NCBI GenBank assembly: GCA_031269465.1
Contig: JAISZB010000301.1
Span: forward strand, 1-38,329
Source: Clostridiales bacterium
GTDB lineage: Bacteria > Bacillota > Clostridia > Lachnospirales > WQUN01
Length of the DNA stretch: 38,329 bases
Direction: 5' to 3'
Below, one piece after another: positions 1-6,987 of this stretch. Numbering within the stretch: position 1 is the first letter of the stretch; every line of letters starts with the position of its first letter. Made by a program: the position numbers and the translations under genes. Under the pieces are notes generated by a model. The model was not told where the DNA came from. It made no database searches and saw nothing but the letters and a program-made list of their open reading frames with translations.

Positions 1-157
1 AATTTCTTTAAAATTCTAGCTTTTGGCTATTTCGCCTATATTTTAAATGTAATATGAATTATATGATTAATATTCTATGTGCATTCTGTATATCATTTAT
101 GTAAACGCTCATTTAGAGATACATCTATAGGATATATCAATTGTGTTTAAGAAGCTA

Positions 158-190
158 AAAGGCGGGACTTACATAATGCGTCCCGCCTTT
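158..190 (-). terminator. Rho-independent terminator-like hairpin
   Basis: An 11-bp perfect inverted repeat (AAAGGCGGGAC / GTCCCGCCTTT) with an 11-nt loop. On the minus strand the stem is followed by a TTTT run, so it best fits termination of a leftward transcript, such as one starting at the small peptide gene at 468-587. On the plus strand the run after the stem is shorter, so termination of a gene left of the window is possible but weaker. Confidence 0.6.
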
Positions 191-467
191 CAGATAAACT
201 TCGTAAATACACGTCATTCTCGCGCATGCGTTGGTCTTGCATTGATATCGACTTTTTTGGGCTTTATATCCGAATTGCATTGGATTAATGAAATAAAACT
301 AAATTATCAATTTGCAGTTATTTGAATTAATAACTTTAAACTATGTTCGAGTCTCAAAAGTAATTTTTCGAAAATCGGCCTGCAAGAAATGGCTTAAATA
401 AGCCGACGTTTTCGCTCTAAACAGGCTGTCGACACCACTATGTATATGCAAAGATGTATATTGTGGA

Positions 468-587
468 TTAGATGAAGATGTCCACAGCCGTTACATGTGA
501 GATTGCTGCTACAGTTGCAGCACATGCCATGCATGCTGCGCATAACACACACTTCCAATCGGATTTTTGAGCGGTTGGTATATCCAT
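468..587 (-). CDS. Thurincin H-like sactipeptide (sulfur-to-alpha-carbon bacteriocin) precursor
   Basis: A 39-residue peptide too short for routine gene calling. ATG is at 587-585, nine bases after a strong AGGAGGG ribosome binding site (603-597); stop TAA is at 470-468. The leader is MDIPTAQKS and the core begins DWKCVLCAACMACAATVAAI, giving Cys at 13, 16, 19 and 22 of the precursor, spaced by exactly three. Recalled from memory, thurincin H precursor has leader METPVVQPR followed by DWTCWSCLVCAAC, so the M-[DE]-x-P-x-x-Q-x-x-DW-x-C-xx-C-xx-C-xx-C pattern matches throughout. In thurincin H each Cys is joined by a radical SAM enzyme to the alpha carbon of a residue in the second half. Here A27, S30, T33 and D36 would be the acceptors if the turn is one residue shorter. 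No adjacent sactisynthase lies in the window; it could lie to the left. The match is seen in sequence; product structure and activity are inferred. Confidence 0.72.
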   Translation of the reverse strand: MDIPTAQKSDWKCVLCAACMACAATVAAISHVTAVDIFI

Positions 588-658
588 AGGTAATAGCCCT
601 CCTGTTCTACTCTCTCTCAAAACCAAGAGCGATCAGTAATGTAGAATGTGAATTTCTT

Positions 659-685
659 CATAAAGGGCGATCATCTCCCTTTATG
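659..685. promoter_or_regulatory. Inverted repeat upstream of the sactipeptide-like gene
   Basis: A perfect 9-bp inverted repeat, CATAAAGGG and CCCTTTATG, separated by nine bases. It lies 72-98 nt upstream of the minus-strand peptide start and just downstream of a candidate promoter. This is the geometry of an operator or 5'-UTR hairpin. No regulator is identified. Confidence 0.35.
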
Positions 686-716
686 CCTAATCAACGCAGA
701 TTTTGATTGATCGTTA

Positions 717-744
717 TTTATAAGACAAAAATGACTTAGCCCAA
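717..744 (-). promoter_or_regulatory. Candidate sigma-A promoter for the peptide gene
   Basis: On the minus strand, TTGGGC (744-739), a 16-nt spacer and TATAAA (722-717). It would start transcription near 710 and leave a leader of about 120 nt before the peptide ATG. The -35 box is imperfect and the region is AT-rich, so this is a guess. Confidence 0.3.
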
Positions 745-1229
745 TAGTAAATTATCTCCCTCTAGAAAGGATAATGAATAAACTGAGACTTGGCCATCTT
801 TGAAACTTATCCACTTTTTTACTATGTTTGCTATATTTTCAAAAAAAGTTTTAATCATTCTTTCATAGTTTTTTGCAATAATTATTTTTCCTTTCATTAT
901 TTATATTGTTATAGAATCATAATAAGTAACATAAATATTTATTTATATTTCGACATTTAAGCTGTACAGTTTATATTCAAGCCATAGGGCGAAAGCCCCT
1001 TCTTCTCTGGCAATTTCATCGCCGCTCGCTCTTCAGCTTCCCTTCCAGCGTCCTTTTCGGCGTCCTCCTCAGCCTGCCTGGCTGGCTGGATCCATGGTGT
1101 ACATCGTATTTTTGGAACCTGAGCGCAACTTTTTCTACGGCAATCAGCAAATCAAATTATAACAAGTAGATATCTCCGCCACCTTGCCAGTGTACCAGTG
1201 TAACCTGCAAGCAACGCTCGAAGCCTACC
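745..1229. other. Intergenic, AT-rich, no gene seen
   Basis: 745-960 is strongly AT-rich, with runs of A and T and no convincing open frame with a ribosome binding site. 970-1150 is GC-richer and has short open minus-strand frames with no recognisable product. These may be the decayed tail of the neighbouring IS4 relic. Confidence 0.4.
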
Positions 1230-1760
1230 ATCTTGAATCGAAAGCATTGCGATGAATTCCGGAGGCGGCGACACGCATGTGGAAATCCAGCATTTGAGCC
1301 AGTAGTTCCTTTGGATGCCTGGGTTCGAGGACAAGGTCGCGCCGACGGCGCAGGCTTCGATCATTTACGGCATATACAACCAAGTTGTGGTCAACGCGGC
1401 GATCAATCTCCTTTCGACGGGCTAGAGGGCAATGGCTGAATAGCATCTGGATTCGCTACGGTCGCCTCAGCCGCCCAGTACGCGGCTGACGGGAGGTTAG
1501 TCATGCACATAATGGCGTAGAAGTCCTGCCTTATGGGAAGCGCAACTTGCGCGAAAAATTCACCAGTTGCAACTTGGATTTGATCTGCCTGAATTCCCAC
1601 ACGAACGGCCAGCGCATGAAATAAAGCTCTTTGAAAGCTTTTACTCCCTGGAACCCTGCTCGCTTCAGGATGATTCTGCCACCGCTCCCTGGAAAAGCCG
1701 CATTTTTCCGAATATCCTGTTAATATTGTAGTCATGATAATTTTAAAAAAACGTTTCGCT
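1230..1760 (-). pseudogene. IS4-family transposase remnant (C-terminal half, frameshifted)
   Basis: Minus-strand translation in one frame gives AFKELYFMRWPFVWEFRQIK followed by SKLQLVNFSRKL. In a second frame it continues as VALPIRQDFYAIMCMTNL and SAAYWAAEA. These are the characteristic 'KELY.MRW..E..f..IKsKLQL.nFsg' and 'rQDFYA.m.m.NL' blocks of IS4-type DDE transposases. At least one frameshift (around 1530-1550) separates the blocks, and a further fragment (RRVDHNLVVYAVNDRS, about 1345-1400) lies in a third frame. The N-terminal half is absent. A second IS4-type relic with the same RQD...AAYW block lies at about 31430-31660. Confidence 0.7.
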
Positions 1761-1786
1761 CTATTGGAATTGAATCCCACAGCCAA

Positions 1787-1985
1787 TTAGATTCATATTC
1801 CCATGAGTGCAACCCGCAAATAAGGTTGCGCTTCATCCTTGTCATGCCAAATCATTTTGCCCATAAACTGTCCTTATATGAGTATACAATGCAAACATGG
1901 ATGAGATGATCCTGTTCCAAAATCAATGCATTCGGCTGCCTCGGCAACTCAAAGGTTTTCTTTTCTTGGTGTACTGTATTTTTCA
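1787..1985. other. Intergenic, no gene seen
   Basis: The gap between the transposase relic and the promoter of the biosynthetic-type cluster. No repeat of the common family and no open frame with a ribosome binding site was found. Confidence 0.4.
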
Positions 1986-2014
1986 TTGACACCTAATGCC
2001 GCAATAGCTATAAT
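1986..2014 (+). promoter_or_regulatory. Consensus sigma-A promoter of the methyltransferase-to-Dcd cluster
   Basis: TTGACA (1986-1991), a 17-nt spacer and TATAAT (2009-2014): a perfect match to the vegetative consensus at the optimal spacing. The expected start is near 2021, leaving a leader of about 258 nt before the first methyltransferase gene. No T-box signature was seen in the leader although a HisRS gene lies downstream. Confidence 0.75.
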
Positions 2015-2051
2015 CATATATACCAACTCAGGTCTAAATTAGGATGCTCAA

Positions 2052-2276
2052 TTGAATCGCCAATCACCCGCGAAGCGAGGCATCCTGGGCTCCGCCAATA
2101 CTTCCCGCTTCGCTGCGCCCCCTTTGTCAGTTACTCATCAGAAAATCAGCGCCCAGACCGCCCGCGCCTCGTTCATGCTTGATACGGCGGCGCCCGCCCC
2201 ATTTGAAACAGCCGCTAAATGCTTTGAATTTGCCAGAAAGATATCTCGGGCTTCTTTCCATTTTATGGAGGTATAG
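2052..2276 (+). other. Leader open frame of 74 codons, coding status doubtful
   Basis: A TTG-initiated frame that fills the leader and stops two bases before the ATG of the first methyltransferase, so that gene's GGAGG ribosome binding site lies inside it. The sequence resembles no family I know. The start is poor (a weak AGGA upstream) and the composition is Ala/Ser/Arg-rich, as chance frames in this GC-richer tract would be. If translated it could couple translation to the cluster; otherwise it is untranslated leader. Confidence 0.2.
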
Positions 2277-2278
2277 TT

Positions 2279-3016
2279 ATGGAAAACGACAGTTTTTTAA
2301 GCTACCATGAATTCTTTTACAGTAAAATAGGAGAAGATCGTTTTTTTGAAGAAGCCGACTGCAAACCTTTCAACATGTTTTTCGAGCGTCCAGCAATGAT
2401 TTCAATGTTTCCGGATTTAAAGGGAAAAACCGCCCTCGATGCCGGTTGCGCTGCTGGATGGTTTTCAGATTATATGTTTAAAAGAGGAGCTGACGTAACT
2501 GCGGTAGATTTAAGCGATAATATGTTGATGCTCTGCAGAAAGCGTCTGGGAGACAACGCAAAAATCTATAAATGCGATTTATCTGATGGCTTGCCTTTTC
2601 TGCAAGATGAAAGCATGGATTTTGTTTTATCTTCATTGACTTTGGATTATGTTAAGGATTGGAATATGATTATGGATGAATTCTACAGAATTCTCAAGCG
2701 GGGCGGAGCGCTCCTGTTTTCTGCCAAGCACCCTTATGACGCTTATTCCTCAAAGCGCATTGAAACATACTATCAAACTTTGAACATGGAACATGAATAC
2801 GAGGAGTATGGAGAAAAAGTAAGCGTGTTTTTTTACAAGCGCCCTTTGCAGGATATGATAATGCCGGTTATCAATAGCGGCTTTAAAATTACGTCCCTGA
2901 GCGAACCCGTCCCTACTTTGGAATTTAAAGAAGTTCGACCTGACCTTTACGATCGCTATGCCATAAGGCCTGAGTACTTGATTGTAAAGGCGGTGAAACA
3001 TGAACGGCAAAAATGA
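2279..3016 (+). CDS. Class I SAM-dependent methyltransferase
   Basis: A 245-residue protein with a Methyltransf_11-type fold. Motif I is LDAGCAAGWFSDYM (about 53-66), the acidic end of strand 2 is TAVDLSDNML, and motif post-I/II is DFVLSSLTLDYVKDW, followed by a 'RILKRGGALLFSAKHP' motif III region. It would transfer a methyl group, or a modified group if it uses carboxy-SAM, to a small molecule; the substrate cannot be read from sequence. ATG 2279 follows GGAGG by eight bases. It is first in the cluster and overlaps the next gene by 17 bp. If the neighbour makes carboxy-SAM, this enzyme is the natural candidate to use it, as CmoB does after CmoA, but that is inference. Confidence 0.85.
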   Translation: MENDSFLSYHEFFYSKIGEDRFFEEADCKPFNMFFERPAMISMFPDLKGKTALDAGCAAGWFSDYMFKRGADVTAVDLSDNMLMLCRKRLGDNAKIYKCDLSDGLPFLQDESMDFVLSSLTLDYVKDWNMIMDEFYRILKRGGALLFSAKHPYDAYSSKRIETYYQTLNMEHEYEEYGEKVSVFFYKRPLQDMIMPVINSGFKITSLSEPVPTLEFKEVRPDLYDRYAIRPEYLIVKAVKHERQK

Positions 3017-3728
3017 AAAATATGACGATATTGTTATGAAAAAAAGATGGTCTTTTAATGAAGACGTGAGCAATTGCTTCGAGAATATGATAGAGCGTTC
3101 AATTCCTGGTTATGGGCGAATGCGCGCCATAGTATACGCCTTTGGCAGGCGGTTCGTCAAAAAAAACACTTGCCTAGTCGATTTAGGATGTTCAAACGGC
3201 ATGGCTCTGTCTCCTTTTATAAAAGAGTTCGGACAAGAATGCTGTTATATAGGGATTGAATCAAGCCCATCCATGGCGGAAAAATTCAGAGAAAGATACC
3301 AAGAAGAAATTGCTTCTGATATAGTGACGCTGTTTCAAGAGGACATAGTCTCTTTTTATCCTGATGTAAGAGCATCATTGGTGCTTTCAGTACTGACGCT
3401 GCAATTCGTCGATGTACATAAGAGGGACGGGATCATAAAACGAGCGTACGAGTCATTAATAGAAGGCGGAGCCTTAATATTGGCCGAAAAAACAAGCCCC
3501 TGCAACTCAGGGCTGGAACCTTTATTTGAAGACGTTTATTTTGATTTCAAGCGCGGAAACGGATACACTGATGAACAGATTTTTTCCAAGAAGAGCAGCT
3601 TGGAGAAGTTTTTGATTCCTTTAACAATGAAAGAAAACACGAATTTGATGATGAAGGCCGGTTTCAACATCGTTGAATGCATTTGGACTGACATTGCGTT
3701 TTCAGCTTGGATTGCTGTCAAGGAGTAG
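3000..3728 (+). CDS. CmoA-like carboxy-SAM synthase family protein
   Basis: A 242-residue protein whose whole length follows CmoA. It has FNEDVSNCFENMIERSIPGY near the N terminus (CmoA: [20 protein letters not shown]), VDLGCSNGMALSPFI as motif I, IGIESSPSM, and the very CmoA-like stretch FDFKRGNGYTDEQIFSKKSS. CmoA converts SAM and prephenate to carboxy-S-adenosylmethionine for tRNA wobble-uridine modification. In E. coli CmoA the carboxylate is held by Arg199 in QKRSMLE; here the aligned residue is Lys (SKKSSLE), so the group bound may differ or the salt bridge may be kept by Lys. No CmoB is nearby. Its place among carbamoyl-transfer and ligase genes argues for a small-molecule role rather than tRNA modification. 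Family assignment is firm; reaction is uncertain. Confidence 0.8.
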   Translation: MNGKNEKYDDIVMKKRWSFNEDVSNCFENMIERSIPGYGRMRAIVYAFGRRFVKKNTCLVDLGCSNGMALSPFIKEFGQECCYIGIESSPSMAEKFRERYQEEIASDIVTLFQEDIVSFYPDVRASLVLSVLTLQFVDVHKRDGIIKRAYESLIEGGALILAEKTSPCNSGLEPLFEDVYFDFKRGNGYTDEQIFSKKSSLEKFLIPLTMKENTNLMMKAGFNIVECIWTDIAFSAWIAVKE

Positions 3729-3738
3729 TGGTGGCATT

Positions 3739-5457
3739 GTGAGGATTATAGGGATAAACTCTTTTTGGGAAGAGGGCTGGTGGAAGTGCAAAGGCGGCTC
3801 CGCTTCGCTAATTGATGATGGAAGGCTGGTAATGAGCGTAGCCGAGGATCGCATATCTCGCGAAAAGTATGAAGGCGGCTATAGAAATGCTCTGAACTAT
3901 ATCCTTGACTATCATAATCTCAGCATGGAAAGCATCGACTATTTTTGCATTAGTTTTTATGGAAATCACCTCGTGCCTGACAGTGATATAATGAAGTACC
4001 ACTTGAAAGACTTAATGCTTGAGTCGACCCCCGAAAAACTCGTGCTGGTTCCATCTCACCACCTGTCCCATGCATTTTCTGGATACTTTCTTTCACCGTT
4101 TGACGAAGCAATCATTGTAGTCGCTGATAATGAAGGAAGCATTTTATATTCGGCTGATTGCAATAATGAAGGAGCAAACGGCGCATATTGCGAAAGAAAT
4201 TCTTATTATCACGCTAAAGGCAATATCATCTCTCTATTGGAGAGAGATTTTGAGAGTCCCAGCGCAGTCGGCTTTGGCAAAGCTTACAATAAATTTACTG
4301 AATATATAGGTTTCGGAGATTATCATAACGCTGGCAAGACAATGGGGCTGAGTTCTTACGGCAAGATTCCGCACGAACTTGAATCGGCAGATTTGTGGTC
4401 CATGGACTCTAAATATCGTTTGGATTCTTATATGACGGAGAGCTATGATAATAAAAGCGATGTTGATAGCTTTTTATCCCGGAACGGGATTTCGATAAAC
4501 GAAGCTGTTGATTGCTCAACCGAAGCAGGCAAAAACTTAGCGCGTTACATCCAAACGCAATTAAATAAGTGGGCGGTAGAAAAAATCCGCACGCTGATTG
4601 CCCGCACTGGAGTCAAAAACATCTGCATTTCTGGGGGAGTCGCTCAAAACGGGGTTATGAACGCCCATATAGAAAGGGAATTGGGTTGTCGGGTCTTTGC
4701 GCCTCCCTTTCCCAGCGATCAAGGTCAATCATTAGGAAATGCCATTTATGCATGGGTGATGTTGAACAGGCTGTCAATAAATAGCTTGCTTAAAAAATGC
4801 AAATTCGAAAATTTTGTATATTTGGGATCTGAATTCACAGACGAGCAGATTTCGCTTAATATTGAGCAAGCTGCCATTCCTAGCGGCTATAGCGTTGCGA
4901 AAAGCGAAAACATAGCGAGAGAAGCGGCTGAGTTAATAGAAAATAATAAAATTATCGGCTGGTTTCAAGGAAAAAGCGAGTATGGCTGCCGCGCGCTCGG
5001 AAACCGAAGCATCCTTGCCAATCCCGGAAGCGCTGAAACTAGAGACAGAGTTAACGCGCTTAAAAAGCGCGAGCTATTCAGGCCGCTTGCGCCCACTGTT
5101 TTAGCTGAGCATGCGGGAGACTTCTTCTATGCGGCAGATTCGCTTCTGTCTGAATATATGCTGGGAGTGGTAAAGGCGAGAGTCGGCAGGCAGGAAAAAA
5201 TAGCCGGCGCCGTTCATATAGACGGGACTTCAAGAATTCAGTCTTTGAAGAGAGGGCAAAATCCCCTGTACTATGAGTTGATTGAGCAGTTTTACAATAA
5301 CACCGGAATCCCTATGGTATTGAATACCTCATTTAACATTGCGGGAGAACCTATTGTTGAAACGCCCAAAGACGCTATTAAGACCTTTTTGGCTATGGGT
5401 CTTGACGCCCTGGCGTGCGGCGGCTACCTGATAAAAAAATCAGTTTTGAAGGGTTGA
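3739..5457 (+). CDS. O-carbamoyltransferase, NodU/CmcH/TobZ family
   Basis: A 572-residue protein from GTG 3739, ten bases after the previous stop and with AAGGAG further upstream. An ATG at 3673 would give 22 extra residues that overlap the previous gene and do not match the family. The N-terminal Kae1-like domain carries HHLSHAFSGYFLSPFDEAI and later CISGGVAQNGVMN (metal and nucleotide site). The C-terminal carbamoyl-binding domain carries GWFQGKSEYGCRALGNRSIL, RELFRPLAPTVL and the signature NTSFNIAGEPIVETP. Family members use carbamoyl phosphate and ATP, through carbamoyl-adenylate, to carbamoylate a hydroxyl on antibiotics or Nod factors. This is the strongest sign that the cluster makes a decorated small molecule. 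It is followed five bases later by the HisRS gene. Confidence 0.92.
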   Translation: MRIIGINSFWEEGWWKCKGGSASLIDDGRLVMSVAEDRISREKYEGGYRNALNYILDYHNLSMESIDYFCISFYGNHLVPDSDIMKYHLKDLMLESTPEKLVLVPSHHLSHAFSGYFLSPFDEAIIVVADNEGSILYSADCNNEGANGAYCERNSYYHAKGNIISLLERDFESPSAVGFGKAYNKFTEYIGFGDYHNAGKTMGLSSYGKIPHELESADLWSMDSKYRLDSYMTESYDNKSDVDSFLSRNGISINEAVDCSTEAGKNLARYIQTQLNKWAVEKIRTLIARTGVKNICISGGVAQNGVMNAHIERELGCRVFAPPFPSDQGQSLGNAIYAWVMLNRLSINSLLKKCKFENFVYLGSEFTDEQISLNIEQAAIPSGYSVAKSENIAREAAELIENNKIIGWFQGKSEYGCRALGNRSILANPGSAETRDRVNALKKRELFRPLAPTVLAEHAGDFFYAADSLLSEYMLGVVKARVGRQEKIAGAVHIDGTSRIQSLKRGQNPLYYELIEQFYNNTGIPMVLNTSFNIAGEPIVETPKDAIKTFLAMGLDALACGGYLIKKSVLKG

Positions 5458-5462
5458 GCTTT

Positions 5463-6815
5463 ATGAGAGAATTTGAAACGCTAAAGGGCACATTTGAATA
5501 CTTGCCGGACAAGCAGATTTTGAGGGAGCGCATCAAGCAAATCCTGCAATCCACTTTCATCAAGTATGGGTTTGCGCCTGTTGAAACCCCTATCGTCTGC
5601 ATGTACGATTTGCTATCCTCCAAGTATTCTGAGGGCGCTGACATTCTAGAAGAATTGTATACGCTAAGTGATCGCGGCAAACGAAAGCTAGGCTTGAGAT
5701 ATGACTTGACAGTAGCTTTTTGCAAGCTGATAAGCTCAAATAAAAGCATAGCTTTGCCGTTTAAAAGATATGAAATTGGCAAGGTATTTCGCGACGGCCC
5801 TGTAAGAACAGGAAGAAACAGGGAATTTACCCAATGTGACGTTGATTTGGTCGGAACCAAGAGCATGCTGGCAGAAGCGGAATATATGCAGATGATATCT
5901 GAGGCTTATAGGAATTTGGATTTGGATATAGTCATAAAATTCAATAACAGAAAGCTTTTATCAGGCATTATATCATGCGTAAAAAGCGATATGGCAGAAG
6001 AAGACATCAAAAGATGCATAATGATTATTGATAAATTTGCAAAGTTGCCAGAAAAAGAGCTTAAAGAGCAATTTTCTGATTGCGGATTATCGGATGAGCA
6101 ATACGCAAAGCTTCGCATTTTACTGTCTTCAGATTTCAAGGGCTTGTGCGATAGCTTGTCTTCATGTACTCAGCTCAGCGGCGCCGGCAAAGAGGGCATT
6201 AAAGAAATATCTGAACTATACAGCTTTATGGAAGGCGCGCCTGCCATTGAATGCATGGAGTTCGCGCCATATCTGGCTCGAGGCATTGACATTTATACAG
6301 GCACTGTCTGGGAAGTCTATTTAAGAGACGGCATTGTGCGCAGTGGAAGCGAGGCTATAGATTTCACTCATACAAGCATAGGAGGCGGAGGGCGCTATGA
6401 CAGCATAATCACCTCTTTTATTGACGACGGAAATGAATACCCCGCTGTCGGCATGACCTTCGGGCTAGACGTAATCTATGAAATCCTCAAGCGGAGAAGC
6501 GTACAAAAAGAGAACTCCTTTATCGATCTTTTTATTATTCCTATGGATACAGAAAAGGAATCATTCATTTTGGCAAGCAATCTCCGTCTATTAGGTGTTA
6601 AGGTTGAGATAGAGAAAGTCAAAAGAAAAGTCAAGAAATCAATGGAGTTCGCGAATAAATCAGGCGTCCCTTATGTCTGCGTTCTTGGCAAAGACGAGTG
6701 TGAAAAAAACAGCGTCAACGTCAAAGACATGGATTCAGGCGTACAGCAAAGCTTTGGCCTTTTTGACTATGAGGGGTTGAAACAGTTTATTGTAAGACAG
6801 GCTGATTTGCACTGA
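5463..6815 (+). CDS. hisS: Histidyl-tRNA synthetase (HisRS-type class II)
   Basis: A 450-residue, near full-length HisRS. It has GTFEYLPDKQ at the N terminus, motif 2 region FKRYEIGKVFRDGPVRTGRN then EFTQCDVDLVG, the histidine-binding HisA motif LARGIDIYTG, the HisB motif GGGGRYDSI, and motif 3 region AVGMTFGLDVIYEIL. A C-terminal anticodon-type domain follows from about residue 355. All key recognition motifs are kept, so it can plausibly charge tRNA-His. Its place inside a small-molecule cluster suggests a second copy used as a resistance variant or as an activating ligase. ATG 5463 is five bases after the previous stop. The last residues (ADLH and stop) are encoded by the terminal repeat of the adjacent repeat element. 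Confidence 0.88.
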   Translation: MREFETLKGTFEYLPDKQILRERIKQILQSTFIKYGFAPVETPIVCMYDLLSSKYSEGADILEELYTLSDRGKRKLGLRYDLTVAFCKLISSNKSIALPFKRYEIGKVFRDGPVRTGRNREFTQCDVDLVGTKSMLAEAEYMQMISEAYRNLDLDIVIKFNNRKLLSGIISCVKSDMAEEDIKRCIMIIDKFAKLPEKELKEQFSDCGLSDEQYAKLRILLSSDFKGLCDSLSSCTQLSGAGKEGIKEISELYSFMEGAPAIECMEFAPYLARGIDIYTGTVWEVYLRDGIVRSGSEAIDFTHTSIGGGGRYDSIITSFIDDGNEYPAVGMTFGLDVIYEILKRRSVQKENSFIDLFIIPMDTEKESFILASNLRLLGVKVEIEKVKRKVKKSMEFANKSGVPYVCVLGKDECEKNSVNVKDMDSGVQQSFGLFDYEGLKQFIVRQADLH

Positions 6816-6966
6816 AAATCCCTATTTTGGGGATTGACTGCACAGAGAGCGCGAAATGCCGATATCGGCATTTCGCAACTTGATAGCGCTGAATTCATGC
6901 AGTTAAGATTCAGCGCCAGCGCACATCCAATCTCCAAAATAGGTACATTTGACTGCAAATCTGCAT
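6801..6966. repeat. Type I hairpin repeat (MITE-like), overlapping the hisS 3' end
   Basis: The left end GCTGATTTGCA begins inside hisS and supplies its stop codon; the right end GACTGCAAATCTGCAT is the near-complement. It contains CCTATTTTGGGGATTGA and CAATCTCCAAAATAGG arms and the palindromic core GCGAAATGCCGATATCGGCA, plus extra sequence in the middle. It belongs to the family seen at 8972, 9432, 12902, 21141, 25596, 32923 and 35844. Confidence 0.8.
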
Positions 6967-6987
6967 AACTTTTTGGAAGGTGCGTTA

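Noticed and set aside
61..120. Catabolite-control (cre) site TGTAAACGCTCATT
   Set aside because: The last bases do not fit the cre consensus and no gene on either side would use it.
143..325. 60-codon plus-strand frame at the left edge
   Set aside because: It runs through the terminator hairpin, has no ribosome binding site and resembles nothing.
472..570. Plus-strand peptide frame antisense to the sactipeptide-like gene
   Set aside because: It lacks a ribosome binding site, while the minus-strand frame has a strong one and a family match.
2021..2278. T-box riboswitch controlling the cluster because of its HisRS gene
   Set aside because: The T-box sequence (AGGGTGGNACCGCG type) and a terminator were not found, and hisS is the fourth gene.
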